DNA from: Leclercia sp. LSNIH1
Lineage (GTDB): Bacteria > Pseudomonadota > Gammaproteobacteria > Enterobacterales > Enterobacteriaceae
Assembly: GCF_002902985.1 (NCBI RefSeq)
Contig: NZ_CP026167.1
Location: 186,001-250,000, forward strand
Length of the DNA: 64,000 nt
Direction: 5' to 3'
Numbering within the stretch: the stretch's first letter is position 1; every line of letters starts with the position of its first letter. Made by a program: the position numbers and the translations under genes. Of the stretch, positions 1 to 10,037 are shown piece after piece. The notes beneath the pieces were generated by a model. It was given only the letters and a program-made list of their open reading frames with translations, made no database searches and had not been told where the DNA came from.

Positions 1-622
1 TAATCAGCCGCTGCCCCAGGCGGGTAAAGAACTGGGCGTTGTCCAGCTCACGGCGTCCGCCGCGGGTGGCACCCTTCTCCGGCCAGGCGAAGATCAGATC
101 GATGTCTGAGGAAAAGTTGAGCTCGCCGCCGCCGAGCTTGCCCATCCCTAAAATCAGCAGCGGCTGCGGGGTGCCATTCTCACTGCATGGCGTCCCCCAT
201 TCACGACAGCAGGCGTCGTACAGCCAGTCGCGGGCGGTGACGATCAGCGTCTCCGCAAGGTGACTCAACTGCTGCAACGTGCTCTCTTCACTCACCAGCA
301 TCAGCGCCTGCGCCCAGGCGATGCGCACCATTACCCGGCGGCGGAAATGGCGCAGCTCGCGCATCAGCGCGGCTTCATCGCCGACATCTGCCAGCGCGTC
401 GCATAACCACTGCGCGTAGTGCTGCCACTCGTCCGCCTGCGGCGGCGCGGCCTCAAGCCCGGTCAGCCAGTCAGGATGTGCCGTAACGCTCTCCTGCACA
501 AAGTCGCTGAACGCCAGCACCTGCCTGGCCTGCTCGCTTAATGACGAGGCGGGTAATGTTTCCGGCAGACGCTCACATACCGTCTGCCACTGCTGCTGTA
601 AGGGTGAAGAAAGCGGCATCAT
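1..622 (-). CDS. glnE: Glutamine synthetase adenylyltransferase, N-terminal part (runs off left edge)
   Basis: Bifunctional enzyme that adenylylates glutamine synthetase (inactivating) and removes AMP again, under PII control, in the cytoplasm. The visible ~207 residues start [13 protein letters not shown] and contain the N-terminal nucleotidyltransferase core: [19 protein letters not shown] with its metal-binding DID, then FAWPEKG. They read very close to E. coli GlnE. Two consecutive ATGs exist (622 and 619). I used 622 because E. coli starts M-K-P, one residue before the P. The gene lies 18 bp downstream of ygiF on the same strand, as in E. coli, so they are probably co-transcribed. The C-terminal half is outside the window. 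Confidence 0.97.
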   Translation of the reverse strand, partial: MMPLSSPLQQQWQTVCERLPETLPASSLSEQARQVLAFSDFVQESVTAHPDWLTGLEAAPPQADEWQHYAQWLCDALADVGDEAALMRELRHFRRRVMVRIAWAQALMLVSEESTLQQLSHLAETLIVTARDWLYDACCREWGTPCSENGTPQPLLILGMGKLGGGELNFSSDIDLIFAWPEKGATRGGRRELDNAQFFTRLGQRLI

Positions 623-640
623 GGGGGTTCCTTGCCTGCG

Positions 641-1942
641 TTAACGTTTTCCGCTGTGCAGCCAGAATGGCTCCTGCGAAATGGCTTCGTTGCGGAAATG
701 CTCAATTTCAATGTGCTGGCGCGTCTTAATGGCATGCAGCAGACCTTGCCAGTTTTCCAGCCAGGCGCGGGCCACCGGGCCGTCATAGGCCCCTGCCAGC
801 AGCAGCATGCTGTCGATGTTACGCGCCAGACGAATCAGCTGATCGCCATACTGATCCCCCAGCGGATGGGCGAAGGTGGTTTTCAGTTCAGCGGCGTGAC
901 GGGAGAGGTGAATATCGGCGAAGCGCTTAAAGTTATCCGCCATTTTGCTCTGCGCCTTCGCGTCGAGGAAGGTGCGCCAGCCGCGCGTCACCAGAAACTC
1001 GGTCAGCGCCAGTTTCGCGGTGGCGGTTTGCGGGCTGTAGACCGCCGTCTCGGCAGAGACATCCGACGCCATCAGGGTTTCGGTCTGGGTCAGCAGATCG
1101 CGTAAGTGAGCACTCGCTTTACGTGGCACAATGCCGCCGAACAGCGTCAGGCTGTGACGTACCAGCGCCATTGCCGCCAGCACCTCGGCTTTCGCCCCTT
1201 TCACGCCGCGGACCCACAGCTCCTCGTGATACTGCCACTGGCTGAGGGCCAGATCCAGCGAGGCTTCAAATCCCTGCTCGATGGAGGATTTCGGCGCGAC
1301 GCGCATAATCTCCAGCGGTTTCAGGGTGCGCGGGGCATTGCCCTGGGCCAGATGATAGCCGCGGGCCGCCTTGCTCAGGCTTCCCTGACGCAGACCGCTC
1401 TGGGTCACCAGCTTACGCGCCAGCTTCAGCACGTCATCGGCGTGGCCTTCCAGCAGCTCAAGCTCCAGCTCGCAGATCGGCTCCTGGAACTCGCCCGCTT
1501 TTACCTCACCCCGGTCGAGGGCGATTTCAATGCGGCTTTTACCTTCGTTCACCAGCCACTTTTCGCGCCAGAAATCGGTGCTGAACAGCGGGCTGGCGCT
1601 CTCTTCCAGGCCCTCGGGGAGTTGGCCTTCCGGCCACACTTCCGCCGGGAAGCGCGCCAGATCCAGCGCAGGCTGGTCAATATCAATGTTGTATTCCGGG
1701 CGCTGATGCAGACCGCCCACCACGCGACCACCAATTTTCATGGTCATCTCGTAGCGGTCATCAACGCCGCGGATGCGCAGCCCCCTGTCATGGCGACGCA
1801 GCCACAGGTCCTGAGTTTCGTAATAGATGTTGAGCAGTTGCACCGGCTCGTGATGTTCAGCTGTCAGCTGGTGCAGATGGTTTTTCAGCGCGTCGACGCT
1901 CTCATTTTCAACGATAAACTTTAATTCGATTTCCTGAGCCAT
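641..1942 (-). CDS. ygiF: Inorganic triphosphatase YgiF (CYTH + CHAD)
   Basis: Cytoplasmic tripolyphosphatase of 433 aa, the length of the E. coli protein. The N-terminal CYTH domain (about residues 1-200) opens MAQEIELKFIVEN, giving the signature ExExK-type acidic/basic motif (E4-I-E6-L-K8). The C-terminal part is an alpha-helical CHAD domain rich in His and Arg, a polyphosphate-binding fold. The reading frame is open upstream to 2050, but the ATG at 1942 gives the conserved CYTH start and full family length, so the longer version is rejected. It precedes glnE on the same strand and is divergent from ygiM. Confidence 0.95.
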   Translation of the reverse strand: MAQEIELKFIVENESVDALKNHLHQLTAEHHEPVQLLNIYYETQDLWLRRHDRGLRIRGVDDRYEMTMKIGGRVVGGLHQRPEYNIDIDQPALDLARFPAEVWPEGQLPEGLEESASPLFSTDFWREKWLVNEGKSRIEIALDRGEVKAGEFQEPICELELELLEGHADDVLKLARKLVTQSGLRQGSLSKAARGYHLAQGNAPRTLKPLEIMRVAPKSSIEQGFEASLDLALSQWQYHEELWVRGVKGAKAEVLAAMALVRHSLTLFGGIVPRKASAHLRDLLTQTETLMASDVSAETAVYSPQTATAKLALTEFLVTRGWRTFLDAKAQSKMADNFKRFADIHLSRHAAELKTTFAHPLGDQYGDQLIRLARNIDSMLLLAGAYDGPVARAWLENWQGLLHAIKTRQHIEIEHFRNEAISQEPFWLHSGKR

Positions 1943-2180
1943 GGCCTTGTTCTTTTGATTGCAGCACTGCGGGGTAAATTTAGGCGAACTTACTCGCCAC
2001 TTTTTTGTCAGTAGATAGTATTTTGCGCCAGATTGCCACGCAATGAGCAATTTGACGGGCGTAAAGTTTGTTAAAGTGGCAAACCCTACACGGAGGATTC
2101 CGAATGCTGACGAATCCTTTGCGTGGAGAAGCCGTTACCACTACTATCGTTCCACTTTTTACGAAAATAACGACTGCCTG

Positions 2181-2801
2181 ATGCTTAAATTACGCCTAAT
2201 CGGACTGACATTACTTGCTTTTAGCGCCGCAACAGCGGTTCACGCTGAAGAGAAACGCTACGTTTCTGACGAACTGAATACCTGGGTACGTAGTGGTCCG
2301 GGTGACAATTATCGCCTCGTGGGTACGATTAATGCCGGCGAGGAAGTGGTGCTGTTACAGAGCAATGCCGACTCTAACTATGGCCAGGTGCGCGACAGCA
2401 GCGGCCGTACCGCCTGGATCCCGTTGAAAGAGCTTAGCACCAGCCCAAGCCTGCGCACCCGCGTGCCGGATCTGGAAAACCAGGTCAAAACCCTGACCGA
2501 CAAACTGACCAATATCGACGCCACCTGGAACCAGCGCACGGCTGAAATGCAGCAGAAAGTGGCGCAGAGCGACGGGGTGATCAACGGTCTCAAAGACGAA
2601 AACCAGAAGCTGAAGAACGAGCTGATCGTCGCCCAGAAAAAGGTGAGCGCAGCCAACCTGCAGCTGGATGACAAACAGCGCACCATTATTATGCAGTGGT
2701 TTATGTATGGCGGCGGCGTGCTGGGTATGGGTCTGCTGCTGGGTCTGGTGCTGCCGCATCTGGTACCGAGCCGTAAGCGTAAAGACCGCTGGATGAACTA
2801 A
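2181..2801 (+). CDS. ygiM: SH3-domain membrane-anchored protein YgiM
   Basis: A 206-aa envelope protein, the E. coli length. It has a signal peptide ([17 protein letters not shown]...HA|EE), a bacterial SH3 domain (about residues 25-90, [19 protein letters not shown]), a coiled coil (about 95-165), and a C-terminal TM helix ([19 protein letters not shown]) ending in a basic tail RKRKDRWMN. The SH3 domain should be periplasmic, tethered to the inner membrane. The exact function is unsettled; the domains suggest a cell-wall role. The start at 2181 is chosen over an upstream in-frame ATG at 2043 because it opens directly into the signal peptide. It precedes cca by 58 bp. Confidence 0.93.
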   Translation: MLKLRLIGLTLLAFSAATAVHAEEKRYVSDELNTWVRSGPGDNYRLVGTINAGEEVVLLQSNADSNYGQVRDSSGRTAWIPLKELSTSPSLRTRVPDLENQVKTLTDKLTNIDATWNQRTAEMQQKVAQSDGVINGLKDENQKLKNELIVAQKKVSAANLQLDDKQRTIIMQWFMYGGGVLGMGLLLGLVLPHLVPSRKRKDRWMN

Positions 2802-2859
2802 ATCGCTATCTCTGCCACACTTACGTATTATTGCCATTTTTAATACGGGAGAGTGTGGC

Positions 2860-4101
2860 GTGAAGATTTATCTGGTCGGTGGTGCGGTTCGTGATGCGTT
2901 GTTAGGTCTGCCGGTCAAAGATAAAGACTGGGTGGTGGTAGGCGCCACACCTCAGGAGATGCTTGATGCGGGCTACCAGCAGGTAGGCCGCGATTTTCCT
3001 GTCTTCCTGCATCCGCAAAGCCGCCAGGAGTACGCGCTGGCGCGTACCGAGCGCAAATCCGGCGTCGGTTATACTGGCTTCACCTGTCATGCCGCCCCGG
3101 ACGTCACCCTTGAAGAGGATTTGCAGCGCCGCGATCTGACCATTAACGCCCTCGCCCAGGATGAAAACGGCCATATCATTGATGCCTATGGCGGCCAGTC
3201 GGATCTGCGAAACCGCATTCTGCGCCATGTTTCCCCCGCCTTCTCTGAAGATCCGCTCCGCGTGCTGCGCGTGGCGCGTTTTGCTGCCCGCTATGCCCAC
3301 CTGAGTTTTCGCATCGCCGATGAAACGATGGCGCTGATGGCCGCCATGACCAGAGCGGGCGAGCTGGAACACCTTACCCCCGAACGCGTGTGGAAAGAGA
3401 CCGAGAATGCGCTCACCACACGTAATCCACAGGTTTACTTCCAGGTGCTGCGCGAATGCGGGGCGCTGAAGGTACTGTTCCCGGAAGTGGACGCCCTGTT
3501 TGGCGTGCCGGCCCCGGCGAAGTGGCACCCGGAAATCGATACCGGCATCCATACCCTGATGACCCTGAGCATGGCGGCGATGCTGAGCCCGGAGGTAGAC
3601 GTCCGCTTTGCCACGCTCTGTCACGACCTCGGGAAGGGGTTAACGCCGCCCGAACTCTGGCCGCGCCACCACGGCCACGGTCCGGCGGGTGTGCGGCTGG
3701 TTGAACGGGTCTGCCAGCGGATGCGGGTCCCTAACGAGATCCGCGATCTGGCGAAGCTGGTTGCCGAGTTCCACGACCTGATCCACACCTTCCCGATCCT
3801 TAAACCGGCCACCATCATCAAGCTGTTCGACAGTATTGACGCCTGGCGCAAACCGCAGCGCGTGGAGCAGATCGCCTTAACCAGCGAAGCCGACGTGCGC
3901 GGGCGTACCGGGTTTGAAGCCAACGATTATCCGCAGGGGCGGTTGCTGCGTGAAGCCTGGGAGGTGGCGAAAGCGGTGCCGACAAAAGCGGTCGTCGAAG
4001 CTGGATTTAAAGGAGCAGAAATCCGGGAAGAGTTAACGAAACGGCGGATCCGGGCCGTCGCAGCCTGGAAGGAACAGCATTGCCCTCAGCCGAAAGACTG
4101 A
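2860..4101 (+). CDS. cca: Multifunctional CCA tRNA nucleotidyltransferase
   Basis: Adds or repairs the 3' CCA end of tRNA; the enterobacterial form also carries an HD domain with phosphatase and phosphodiesterase activity. 413 aa against 412 in E. coli. The nucleotidyltransferase head holds [10 protein letters not shown] (residues 7-16) and DKDWVVVG with its catalytic acidic pair. An [10 protein letters not shown] motif lies near residue 90. The HD metal site is visible as LCHDLGKG near residue 255. The start is GTG at 2860, as in E. coli cca. It converges with uppP, 10 bp away. Confidence 0.96.
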   Translation: MKIYLVGGAVRDALLGLPVKDKDWVVVGATPQEMLDAGYQQVGRDFPVFLHPQSRQEYALARTERKSGVGYTGFTCHAAPDVTLEEDLQRRDLTINALAQDENGHIIDAYGGQSDLRNRILRHVSPAFSEDPLRVLRVARFAARYAHLSFRIADETMALMAAMTRAGELEHLTPERVWKETENALTTRNPQVYFQVLRECGALKVLFPEVDALFGVPAPAKWHPEIDTGIHTLMTLSMAAMLSPEVDVRFATLCHDLGKGLTPPELWPRHHGHGPAGVRLVERVCQRMRVPNEIRDLAKLVAEFHDLIHTFPILKPATIIKLFDSIDAWRKPQRVEQIALTSEADVRGRTGFEANDYPQGRLLREAWEVAKAVPTKAVVEAGFKGAEIREELTKRRIRAVAAWKEQHCPQPKD

Positions 4102-4111
4102 GGGCGGGCAA

Positions 4112-4930
4112 TCAGAAGAAGACCACGTATACCGCGGCCGCCACGATAAAGCGATAGATGGCGAACGGGATAAACGAGATGTGCTTGATCAGTTGCAGGA
4201 AGGTTTTGATGGCGATCAGCGCCACGATAAAGGCGGTGACAAAGCCCACGGCAAACATCGGGATGTCGCCCGCGGTCAGGAAGTGATAGCTCTTGTAGAG
4301 ATCGAGCGCGGTGGCGCCCATCATCATCGGCACCGCCAGCAGGAATGAGAACTCAGAGGCCGCATAGCGGCTCACGCCCATCAGCATCCCGCCTGAAATC
4401 GTCGCCCCGGAGCGAGAGAAGCCCGGCCACAGTGCCAGACACTGGAAACAGCCAATCATAAACGCCTGACGGTAGGTCATGTCGTCCAGACCCGGCGCGC
4501 GGGGCTCTTTCGGCTTCAGCAGCTCGGCGGCAATTAGCAGGATACCGCCGACCACCAGGGCATACATCACGTTAATCGGGTTAAACAGCGACTTGATGGT
4601 GTCGTGGAGTAACAGACCCAGCACTACCGCCGGAATCATCCCGAGCAGAATGTGCAGCAGCGTTAAACGCCCTTTACCTGTGCCTTCATGCGGCGGATGA
4701 CCAAAGTGGATGCCAATCAGGCCGAACAGGCGACGCCAGAACATCACCACCACCGCCAGAATGGATCCTAACTGGATCACTACCTCAAAGGTTTTCGCCG
4801 TTTCGCCTTCGAACCCCAGCAGATGGCCGACAATGATCATATGGCCTGTACTGGAAACCGGCAAAAACTCTGTCAATCCTTCGACCACACCCAGTATTGC
4901 TGCCACCAGCAGGGAGTGCATATCGCTCAT
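4112..4930 (-). CDS. uppP: Undecaprenyl-diphosphatase
   Basis: Integral inner-membrane enzyme that dephosphorylates undecaprenyl pyrophosphate to recycle the lipid carrier for peptidoglycan; also called BacA because overexpression gives bacitracin resistance. 272 aa, very hydrophobic. The two conserved active-site segments are present: [14 protein letters not shown] (about residues 17-30) and [13 protein letters not shown] (about 168-180). I start at ATG 4930 (MSDMHSLL). A TTG directly upstream at 4933 is in frame but unlikely. Confidence 0.95.
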   Translation of the reverse strand: MSDMHSLLVAAILGVVEGLTEFLPVSSTGHMIIVGHLLGFEGETAKTFEVVIQLGSILAVVVMFWRRLFGLIGIHFGHPPHEGTGKGRLTLLHILLGMIPAVVLGLLLHDTIKSLFNPINVMYALVVGGILLIAAELLKPKEPRAPGLDDMTYRQAFMIGCFQCLALWPGFSRSGATISGGMLMGVSRYAASEFSFLLAVPMMMGATALDLYKSYHFLTAGDIPMFAVGFVTAFIVALIAIKTFLQLIKHISFIPFAIYRFIVAAAVYVVFF

Positions 4931-5033
4931 CAATTAACCCCTAAAAGACAGAAAAAAGGGCTACCCAGGGGGTAACCGTAAAAGAAACAGCTCTAAGACT
5001 GATTTAACAGGAATTGGTTTAACTATTATACCT

Positions 5034-5402
5034 TTAAATGTTTCCTTTCAGATTTTGGCTACGTTCGATAATGACCCCGACATTGGCCGCCCGCGCAACC
5101 GCCCCCGGCTTGCTGACTTTGATACGCACCCATGGGGAGTTGAAGCGGCTGAGCAGCAGCTCCGCGACTTCTTCCGCCACACGCTCCACCAGCGCAAAAC
5201 GCTGGCCTTCCACGTGACTGATGACCGCGTCACTCACGTCGGCATAGCTCAGACAGTCGTTCACATCGTCGCTTTTTGCCGCGGCGAGGTTATCCCAGCC
5301 CATTTCGATATCGAACACGAGTTTCTGCTCGATGGTCTGCTCCCAGTCATACACCCCGATAGTGGTGATTACCGAAAGTTGCTCTATAAATACTATATCC
5401 AT
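5034..5402 (-). CDS. folB: Dihydroneopterin aldolase
   Basis: Folate-pathway enzyme converting 7,8-dihydroneopterin to 6-hydroxymethyl-dihydropterin and glycolaldehyde; also epimerises and oxygenates. 122 aa, the E. coli length, starting [11 protein letters not shown]. Conserved features include [17 protein letters not shown] (Glu of the pterin site), a central CLSYADV, and K in [11 protein letters not shown] (catalytic-lysine region). ATG at 5402 is used; the preceding GTG at 5405 is ignored. It is divergent from plsY, about 107 bp away, as in E. coli. Confidence 0.95.
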   Translation of the reverse strand: MDIVFIEQLSVITTIGVYDWEQTIEQKLVFDIEMGWDNLAAAKSDDVNDCLSYADVSDAVISHVEGQRFALVERVAEEVAELLLSRFNSPWVRIKVSKPGAVARAANVGVIIERSQNLKGNI

Positions 5403-5509
5403 CACGACCTGCCTGGTTTTTGGCTAAACCGGATACCACTCCCGGCGAATTATGCGTATTATCCACAGATGCTAAGTACAAAACGACATTTTCAAAACGG
5501 AACAGCGTT

Positions 5510-6124
5510 ATGAGTGCAATCGCGCCTGGAATGATCCTCCTCGCCTACCTTTGCGGCTCAATTTCCAGCGCCATTCTGGTCTGCCGTATCGCCGGGTTGC
5601 CTGACCCACGCGAGAGCGGCTCCGGGAATCCGGGAGCGACCAATGTACTACGAATTGGCGGCAAAGGAGCAGCCGTAGCGGTTCTGATTTTTGACGTTCT
5701 GAAAGGAATGCTTCCCGTCTGGGGCGCGTATGCACTGGGCGTCACGCCGTTCTGGCTGGGGCTGATTGCCATTGCCGCCTGTCTGGGCCATATCTGGCCG
5801 GTTTTCTTTGGTTTTAAAGGTGGAAAAGGCGTCGCCACCGCGTTTGGCGCCATTGCCCCCATTGGCTGGGATCTGACCGGCGTGATGGCCGGCACCTGGC
5901 TGCTCAGCGTGTTGCTGAGCGGCTACTCTTCGCTTGGCGCCATTGTGAGCGCGCTGATTGCGCCATTTTATGTCTGGTGGTTTAAGCCGCAGTTTACCTT
6001 TCCGGTGTCGATGCTCTCTTGTCTGATCCTGTTGCGTCACCATGACAATATTCAGCGGTTGTGGCGGCGTCAGGAGACGAAGATCTGGGCGCGGTTGAAG
6101 CGGAAGAAGAAAGAGACGCGGTAG
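5510..6124 (+). CDS. plsY: Glycerol-3-phosphate acyltransferase PlsY
   Basis: Inner-membrane acyltransferase that transfers acyl from acyl-phosphate to glycerol-3-phosphate, making lysophosphatidate in phospholipid synthesis. 204 aa, multi-pass. The three PlsY active-site motifs are visible: [13 protein letters not shown] (about 36-48), [18 protein letters not shown] (about 95-112) and a later [10 protein letters not shown] segment. Its start is [11 protein letters not shown] as in E. coli; an upstream in-frame ATG at 5420 lies in the folB promoter region and is rejected. The C-terminus is basic (KRKKKETR). Confidence 0.95.
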   Translation: MSAIAPGMILLAYLCGSISSAILVCRIAGLPDPRESGSGNPGATNVLRIGGKGAAVAVLIFDVLKGMLPVWGAYALGVTPFWLGLIAIAACLGHIWPVFFGFKGGKGVATAFGAIAPIGWDLTGVMAGTWLLSVLLSGYSSLGAIVSALIAPFYVWWFKPQFTFPVSMLSCLILLRHHDNIQRLWRRQETKIWARLKRKKKETR

Positions 6125-6200
6125 CTTATATTGAGTTTAGTGGAATAGTTACGTTCACTTTATGACCAACAGAATATGACGTTCCGGAACCCGTGAACGT

Positions 6201-6229
6201 GATAAGGGGGCCACCGCGGCCCCCTTATC
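6201..6229. repeat. Perfect 12-bp GC hairpin, left side of element
   Basis: Stem gataagggggcc (6201-6212), 5-nt loop accgc, and exact complement at 6218-6229. There is no T-run on either side, so it is not a classical terminator. It is matched by a sister hairpin at 6659-6687. Confidence 0.8.
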
Positions 6230-6658
6230 AATCCCCGCGGCCCCGCGACGAAATCGGTGCTTCGCACTGCGCTCACCTCCCGACCTGCTGCCTGCGGTCG
6301 GCTCAACTCGACATCCTGTCTCGATTCGCCTCTGGCCGCCATCCCTGGCGTCCAGCCCTTGTCAGCCGGTCTCCGGTTCGCCGATTTCAGCGGGGACTCA
6401 ACACCCGTGCCACATTCCGGCAATAAAAGAATTTGCAGAGAAATGACATTCTGTTTCCTTCAGACCGCAGCGAAGGCAGAGGGAGCGTGAGTCCGGCTGA
6501 AAATCGCTGAGGCGTTGACCGCAGGCCGGGGCGAGGCGCATGGATGCGCCGAGAGGGCGTGACCTACATGGATGTAGGATCACGCCCGACCCGTTAGCCG
6601 GAGGGAATAAGCCGAAGGGACCGCGAAGCGGCGATTTTCTTTGCCGGGAGCCGGGATT

Positions 6659-6687
6659 GTTAAGGGGGCGGCGGCAGCCCCCTTAAC
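6659..6687. repeat. 11-bp GC hairpin, right side of element
   Basis: Stem gttaagggggc (6659-6669), loop ggcggca, and exact complement at 6677-6687. The stem sequence is the left hairpin's with one compensated base-pair change (gAtaag to gTtaag, with its partner), so pairing appears conserved across the two arms. Confidence 0.8.
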
Positions 6688-6790
6688 ACGTTCACCGCAG
6701 CGGGGCGTACATAACGCAGAGAAGTCATAGTGAACGGAACAATTCCACCACTCCAGAAAATAAGTGGGCGCTTAGCAACCGCCCCCATCC

Positions 6791-6805
6791 ATAAGCGACT
6801 CATAT
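6791..6805 (+). promoter_or_regulatory. Candidate NAC-binding site upstream of ureD
   Basis: ATA-agcgactca-TAT, an exact ATA-N9-TAT, the core recognised by the LysR-type nitrogen regulator NAC. It sits 63 bp upstream of the ureD ATG. The segment atgaca (6804-6809) and catact (6829-6834) could be a weak -35/-10 pair with a long 19-bp spacer. In K. aerogenes urease is activated by NAC under nitrogen limitation, so the placement fits. The motif is short, so chance occurrence is possible. Confidence 0.5.
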
Positions 6806-6867
6806 GACAGCCTTCATTTCCGCCAGGGCATACTAAAAAAACCCGACGGCGAGCAGATGGATAAAGC

Positions 6868-7695
6868 ATGTCAGCAACTCAGGCGCATGAAAAAACAGTA
6901 AAAGGCTGGCAGGCATCCCTTGCCCTGCACTTTTCCTACTCGCCTGAGAAAACCCTCCTCCACTCTGCCCGCCACGTCGGGCCACTCACCGTGCAGCGCC
7001 CCTTTTATCCCGAAGGTGAAACCTGCCACCTCTATCTGCTGCATCCCCCAGGCGGGATTGTCGGCGGGGATGAGCTGGCGATTACCGTTCATCTTGCGGC
7101 CCATAGCCACGCGCTGATCACCATGCCCGGCGCCAGCAAGTTCTATCGCAGCAACGGCGTCCTGGCGCGGCTGGATCAGCACTTCACGCTGGAGGAGAAC
7201 GCAACGCTGGAGTGGCTGCCGCAGGACACCCTTTTCTTTCCCGGGGCACAGGCCGCCCTGCGCTCGGTGTTCCATCTGCAGCGCAGCAGTACGCTGCTGG
7301 CCTGGGAGCTGTTTTGCCTGGGCCGCCCGGTGATTAATGAGCCCTTCAGCCACGGTCGTATTGAGAGCCGTCTCGAAGTCTGGCTTGAGGGTGAGCCGCT
7401 GTTAATCGAGCGCCAGCACCTGGCCGACGGCGATCTGACCCCCGTGGCGGAACATCCGTGGATCGGCACCCTGCTGTTTTACCCGGCGAGCGAAACACAG
7501 CTGGAGGAGGCCCGCGAAGCCCTGGCACCGCTGGAGCATTTCGCTGGCGCGACCCTCACCGACGGCCTGCTGTCGGTGCGCTTCCTCGCGCACGACAACC
7601 TGATTTGCCAGCAGGCGATGCGTGAGATCTGGCAGCGCCTGCGTCCGCAACTTACCGCCAAAGCCCCCTGTTCGCCCCGAATCTGGCACACCTGA
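6868..7695 (+). CDS. ureD: Urease accessory protein UreD
   Basis: Scaffold chaperone that binds the UreABC apoenzyme and, with UreF and UreG, allows carbamylation and nickel insertion. 275 aa. Typical UreD features are [12 protein letters not shown] (about residues 58-69), a segment [12 protein letters not shown] (about 90-101), and a C-terminal half with [10 protein letters not shown]. First gene of a compact + strand operon; the next gene ureA starts 10 bp after its stop. The ATG at 6868 is the only sensible start. Confidence 0.95.
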   Translation: MSATQAHEKTVKGWQASLALHFSYSPEKTLLHSARHVGPLTVQRPFYPEGETCHLYLLHPPGGIVGGDELAITVHLAAHSHALITMPGASKFYRSNGVLARLDQHFTLEENATLEWLPQDTLFFPGAQAALRSVFHLQRSSTLLAWELFCLGRPVINEPFSHGRIESRLEVWLEGEPLLIERQHLADGDLTPVAEHPWIGTLLFYPASETQLEEAREALAPLEHFAGATLTDGLLSVRFLAHDNLICQQAMREIWQRLRPQLTAKAPCSPRIWHT

Positions 7696-7705
7696 GAGAA
7701 GCACG

Positions 7706-8008
7706 ATGGAACTGACCCCCAGAGAAAAAGACAAGCTGTTGCTGTTTACCGCCGCGCTGGTCGCCGAGCGTCGTCTCGCCCGTGGCGTAAAACTCAATTA
7801 CCCGGAATCGGTGGCCCTGATCAGCGCCTTCATTATGGAAGGGGCGCGCGATGGGCAGACGGTTGCGGAATTAATGGAAGCGGGCCGCCATGTCCTGACC
7901 CGCGCCCAGGTGATGGAGGGCGTACCGGAGATGATCCCGGACATCCAGGTGGAGGCCACCTTCCCGGACGGCTCCAAGCTCGTCACCGTTCACAATCCGA
8001 TCCTGTAA
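7706..8008 (+). CDS. ureA: Urease gamma subunit
   Basis: Smallest structural subunit of the cytosolic (UreABC)3 urease. 100 aa, the same length as the K. aerogenes protein and very similar to it ([19 protein letters not shown] at the start, VTVHNP at the end). The start is at 7706; the frame is open upstream to 7622 inside ureD, but only 7706 gives the family N-terminus. Confidence 0.97.
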   Translation: MELTPREKDKLLLFTAALVAERRLARGVKLNYPESVALISAFIMEGARDGQTVAELMEAGRHVLTRAQVMEGVPEMIPDIQVEATFPDGSKLVTVHNPIL

Positions 8009-8017
8009 GGGGGCAAC

Positions 8018-8332
8018 ATGATCCCAGGGGAATATCAGATACAACCCGGCCAGATCGTCATTAACGCGGATCGCGATACCCGGACGGTGATCGTCGAGAA
8101 CCACGGCGACCGCCCGATCCAGGTCGGATCCCACTACCACTTTTTTGAGGTAAACCCGGCGCTTAAGTTCGATCGTGAGGCGACCCGAGGCTACCGGCTG
8201 AACATTGCCGCCGGTACCGCCGTGCGCTTTGAACCGGGGCAGAAGCGCGCCGTGACGCTGGTGGCTGTGGCAGGCGCGCAGCGTATTGTGGGCTTTCGTG
8301 GCGAGGTGATGGGTGAGGTCAACCATGGCTGA
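8018..8332 (+). CDS. ureB: Urease beta subunit
   Basis: Structural beta subunit, 104 aa. The conserved core [24 protein letters not shown] is interrupted by no gaps and is followed by an RFEPGQ motif. It bridges the alpha subunits in the trimer and also contacts UreD/UreF during activation. Its stop overlaps the ureC start by 8 bp, implying translational coupling and matched stoichiometry. Confidence 0.97.
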   Translation: MIPGEYQIQPGQIVINADRDTRTVIVENHGDRPIQVGSHYHFFEVNPALKFDREATRGYRLNIAAGTAVRFEPGQKRAVTLVAVAGAQRIVGFRGEVMGEVNHG

Positions 8333-10028
8333 GATTTCACGTCAGGCATATGCCGACATGTTCGGCCCCACCACCGGGGATAAAGTCCGTCTCGCCGATA
8401 CCGAGCTCTGGATCGAGGTGGAAAACGATCTGACCATCTACGGCGAAGAGGTCAAATTTGGCGGCGGAAAAGTGATCCGCGACGGCATGGGCCAGGGGCA
8501 GATGCTGGCGCAGGACTGCGTGGATCTGGTGCTGACCAACGCGCTGATCGTCGATCACTGGGGGATCGTCAAAGCGGATATCGGCGTGAAGGATGGCAGG
8601 ATCTTCGCCATCGGCAAAGCGGGTAACCCGGACATTCAGCCCGGCGTGACGATCCCCATTGGCGCCGCCACCGAGGTGATCGCCGCCGAAGGGAAGATCG
8701 TCACCGCAGGCGGGGTCGATACCCATATTCACTGGATCTGCCCGCAGCAGGCGGAAGAGGCGCTGGTCTCCGGGGTCACCACCATGATTGGCGGCGGTAC
8801 CGGCCCTGCCGCAGGCACCAACGCCACCACCTGCACGCCGGGGCCGTGGTATATCGCCCGCATGTTGCAGGCGGTCGACACGCTGCCGGTGAATGTCGGC
8901 CTGCTGGGTAAAGGCAACGGCTCCAACCCGGATGCCCTGCGCGAGCAGGTTGCCGCGGGTGCGATTGGCCTGAAAATTCATGAGGACTGGGGTTCCACCC
9001 CTGCGGCGATCGACTGCGCCCTGACGGTGGCGGATGAGATGGATATCCAGGTGGCGCTGCACAGCGACACCCTTAACGAGGGCGGGTTTGTCGAGGACAC
9101 CCTGGCGGCCATCGCCGGGCGCACCATCCACACCTTCCACACCGAAGGGGCGGGCGGCGGCCATGCGCCGGATATCATCACCGCCTGCGCGCATCCCAAC
9201 ATTCTGCCCTCCTCTACCAACCCCACGCTGCCCTACACGGTGAATACCATCGACGAACACCTGGACATGCTGATGGTCTGCCACCACCTCGACCCGGATA
9301 TCGCCGAGGATGTGGCCTTTGCCGAATCGCGTATTCGCCGGGAGACCATTGCGGCAGAAGATGTGCTGCACGATATTGGCGCCTTCTCGCTCACCTCGTC
9401 CGATTCACAGGCGATGGGCCGGGTGGGAGAAGTGATCATCCGCACCTGGCAGGTGGCGCACCGCATGAAGGTGCAGCGCGGTCCGCTGGCGGAGGAGTCG
9501 GGCGATAACGATAACCTGCGGGTGAAGCGCTATATCGCCAAGTACACCATCAACCCGGCGCTGACCCACGGCATCGCCCATGAGGTCGGGTCGGTTGAGG
9601 CGGGGAAACTGGCGGACCTGGTGGTCTGGTCCCCCGCCTTCTTTGGCGTCAAGCCAGCCACCATCGTCAAAGGCGGGATGATCGCCTGCGCGCCGATGGG
9701 GGACATCAACGCCTCGATCCCCACGCCGCAGCCGGTGCATTACCGGCCCATGTTTGGCGCGCTGGGCGCCGCCCGCCACGCCACCCGTCTGACCTTTCTC
9801 TCGCAGGCTGCCGCCGATAACAACATTTCGCAGCAGTTGAACCTGCAGAGCGCCACTGCGGTAGTCAAAGGCTGCCGGACGGTGAAGAAGGCCGACATGA
9901 TCCACAACGGCCTGCAGCCGAACATTACCGTCGATGCGCAAACCTATGAGGTGCGCATTGACGGGGAGCTGATTACCAGCGCACCGGCAGAGGTTCTGCC
10001 GATGGCGCAACGCTATTTCCTGTTCTGA
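8325..10028 (+). CDS. ureC: Urease alpha (catalytic) subunit
   Basis: Hydrolyses urea to ammonia and carbamate at a dinuclear nickel site. 567 aa, exactly the K. aerogenes length, so residue numbers carry over. Nickel ligands: H134 and H136 in [10 protein letters not shown], carbamylated Lys K217 in GLKIHEDWG, further His in VALHSD and [15 protein letters not shown]. The flap Cys/His lie in [10 protein letters not shown] and the catalytic Asp in [11 protein letters not shown]. All key residues are present, so the enzyme should be active. The ATG at 8325 overlaps ureB; an earlier ATG at 8313 belongs to the wrong N-terminus. Confidence 0.98.
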   Translation: MAEISRQAYADMFGPTTGDKVRLADTELWIEVENDLTIYGEEVKFGGGKVIRDGMGQGQMLAQDCVDLVLTNALIVDHWGIVKADIGVKDGRIFAIGKAGNPDIQPGVTIPIGAATEVIAAEGKIVTAGGVDTHIHWICPQQAEEALVSGVTTMIGGGTGPAAGTNATTCTPGPWYIARMLQAVDTLPVNVGLLGKGNGSNPDALREQVAAGAIGLKIHEDWGSTPAAIDCALTVADEMDIQVALHSDTLNEGGFVEDTLAAIAGRTIHTFHTEGAGGGHAPDIITACAHPNILPSSTNPTLPYTVNTIDEHLDMLMVCHHLDPDIAEDVAFAESRIRRETIAAEDVLHDIGAFSLTSSDSQAMGRVGEVIIRTWQVAHRMKVQRGPLAEESGDNDNLRVKRYIAKYTINPALTHGIAHEVGSVEAGKLADLVVWSPAFFGVKPATIVKGGMIACAPMGDINASIPTPQPVHYRPMFGALGAARHATRLTFLSQAAADNNISQQLNLQSATAVVKGCRTVKKADMIHNGLQPNITVDAQTYEVRIDGELITSAPAEVLPMAQRYFLF

Positions 10029-10037
10029 GGAGGACTC

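Larger units (their letters stand above)
6140..6748. repeat. Large composite inverted-repeat intergenic element
   Basis: The ~740 bp between plsY and ureD hold no credible gene but show nested inverted symmetry. The outer arms 6140-6166 and 6724-6748 are inverted copies (gtggaat..gtt..cgttcact..atgac, two mismatches and a 2-nt gap). The inner arms 6193-6211 and 6677-6695 match 18/19 (gtgaacgtg[a/t]taagggggc). Each inner arm carries a GC hairpin. Inside the hairpins both flanks, read inward, share diverged blocks (aatccc, gaaa-tcg, gcttcgc), as if two old copies of one element lie head to head. Short reading frames here look like translated repeat. I suspect a dispersed, multi-copy enterobacterial intergenic repeat, but that is inference. 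Confidence 0.7.

Noticed and set aside
6160..6583. Several overlapping small open frames on both strands between plsY and ureD
   Set aside because: They lie within the inverted-repeat element, lack RBS and overlap each other; they look like translated repeat DNA.
6201..6687. Paired GC hairpins as terminators
   Set aside because: Neither stem is followed by a T-run on either strand.
8337..9371. Long open frame antisense to ureC
   Set aside because: Typical shadow in GC-rich coding DNA; ureC on the other strand has every catalytic residue.
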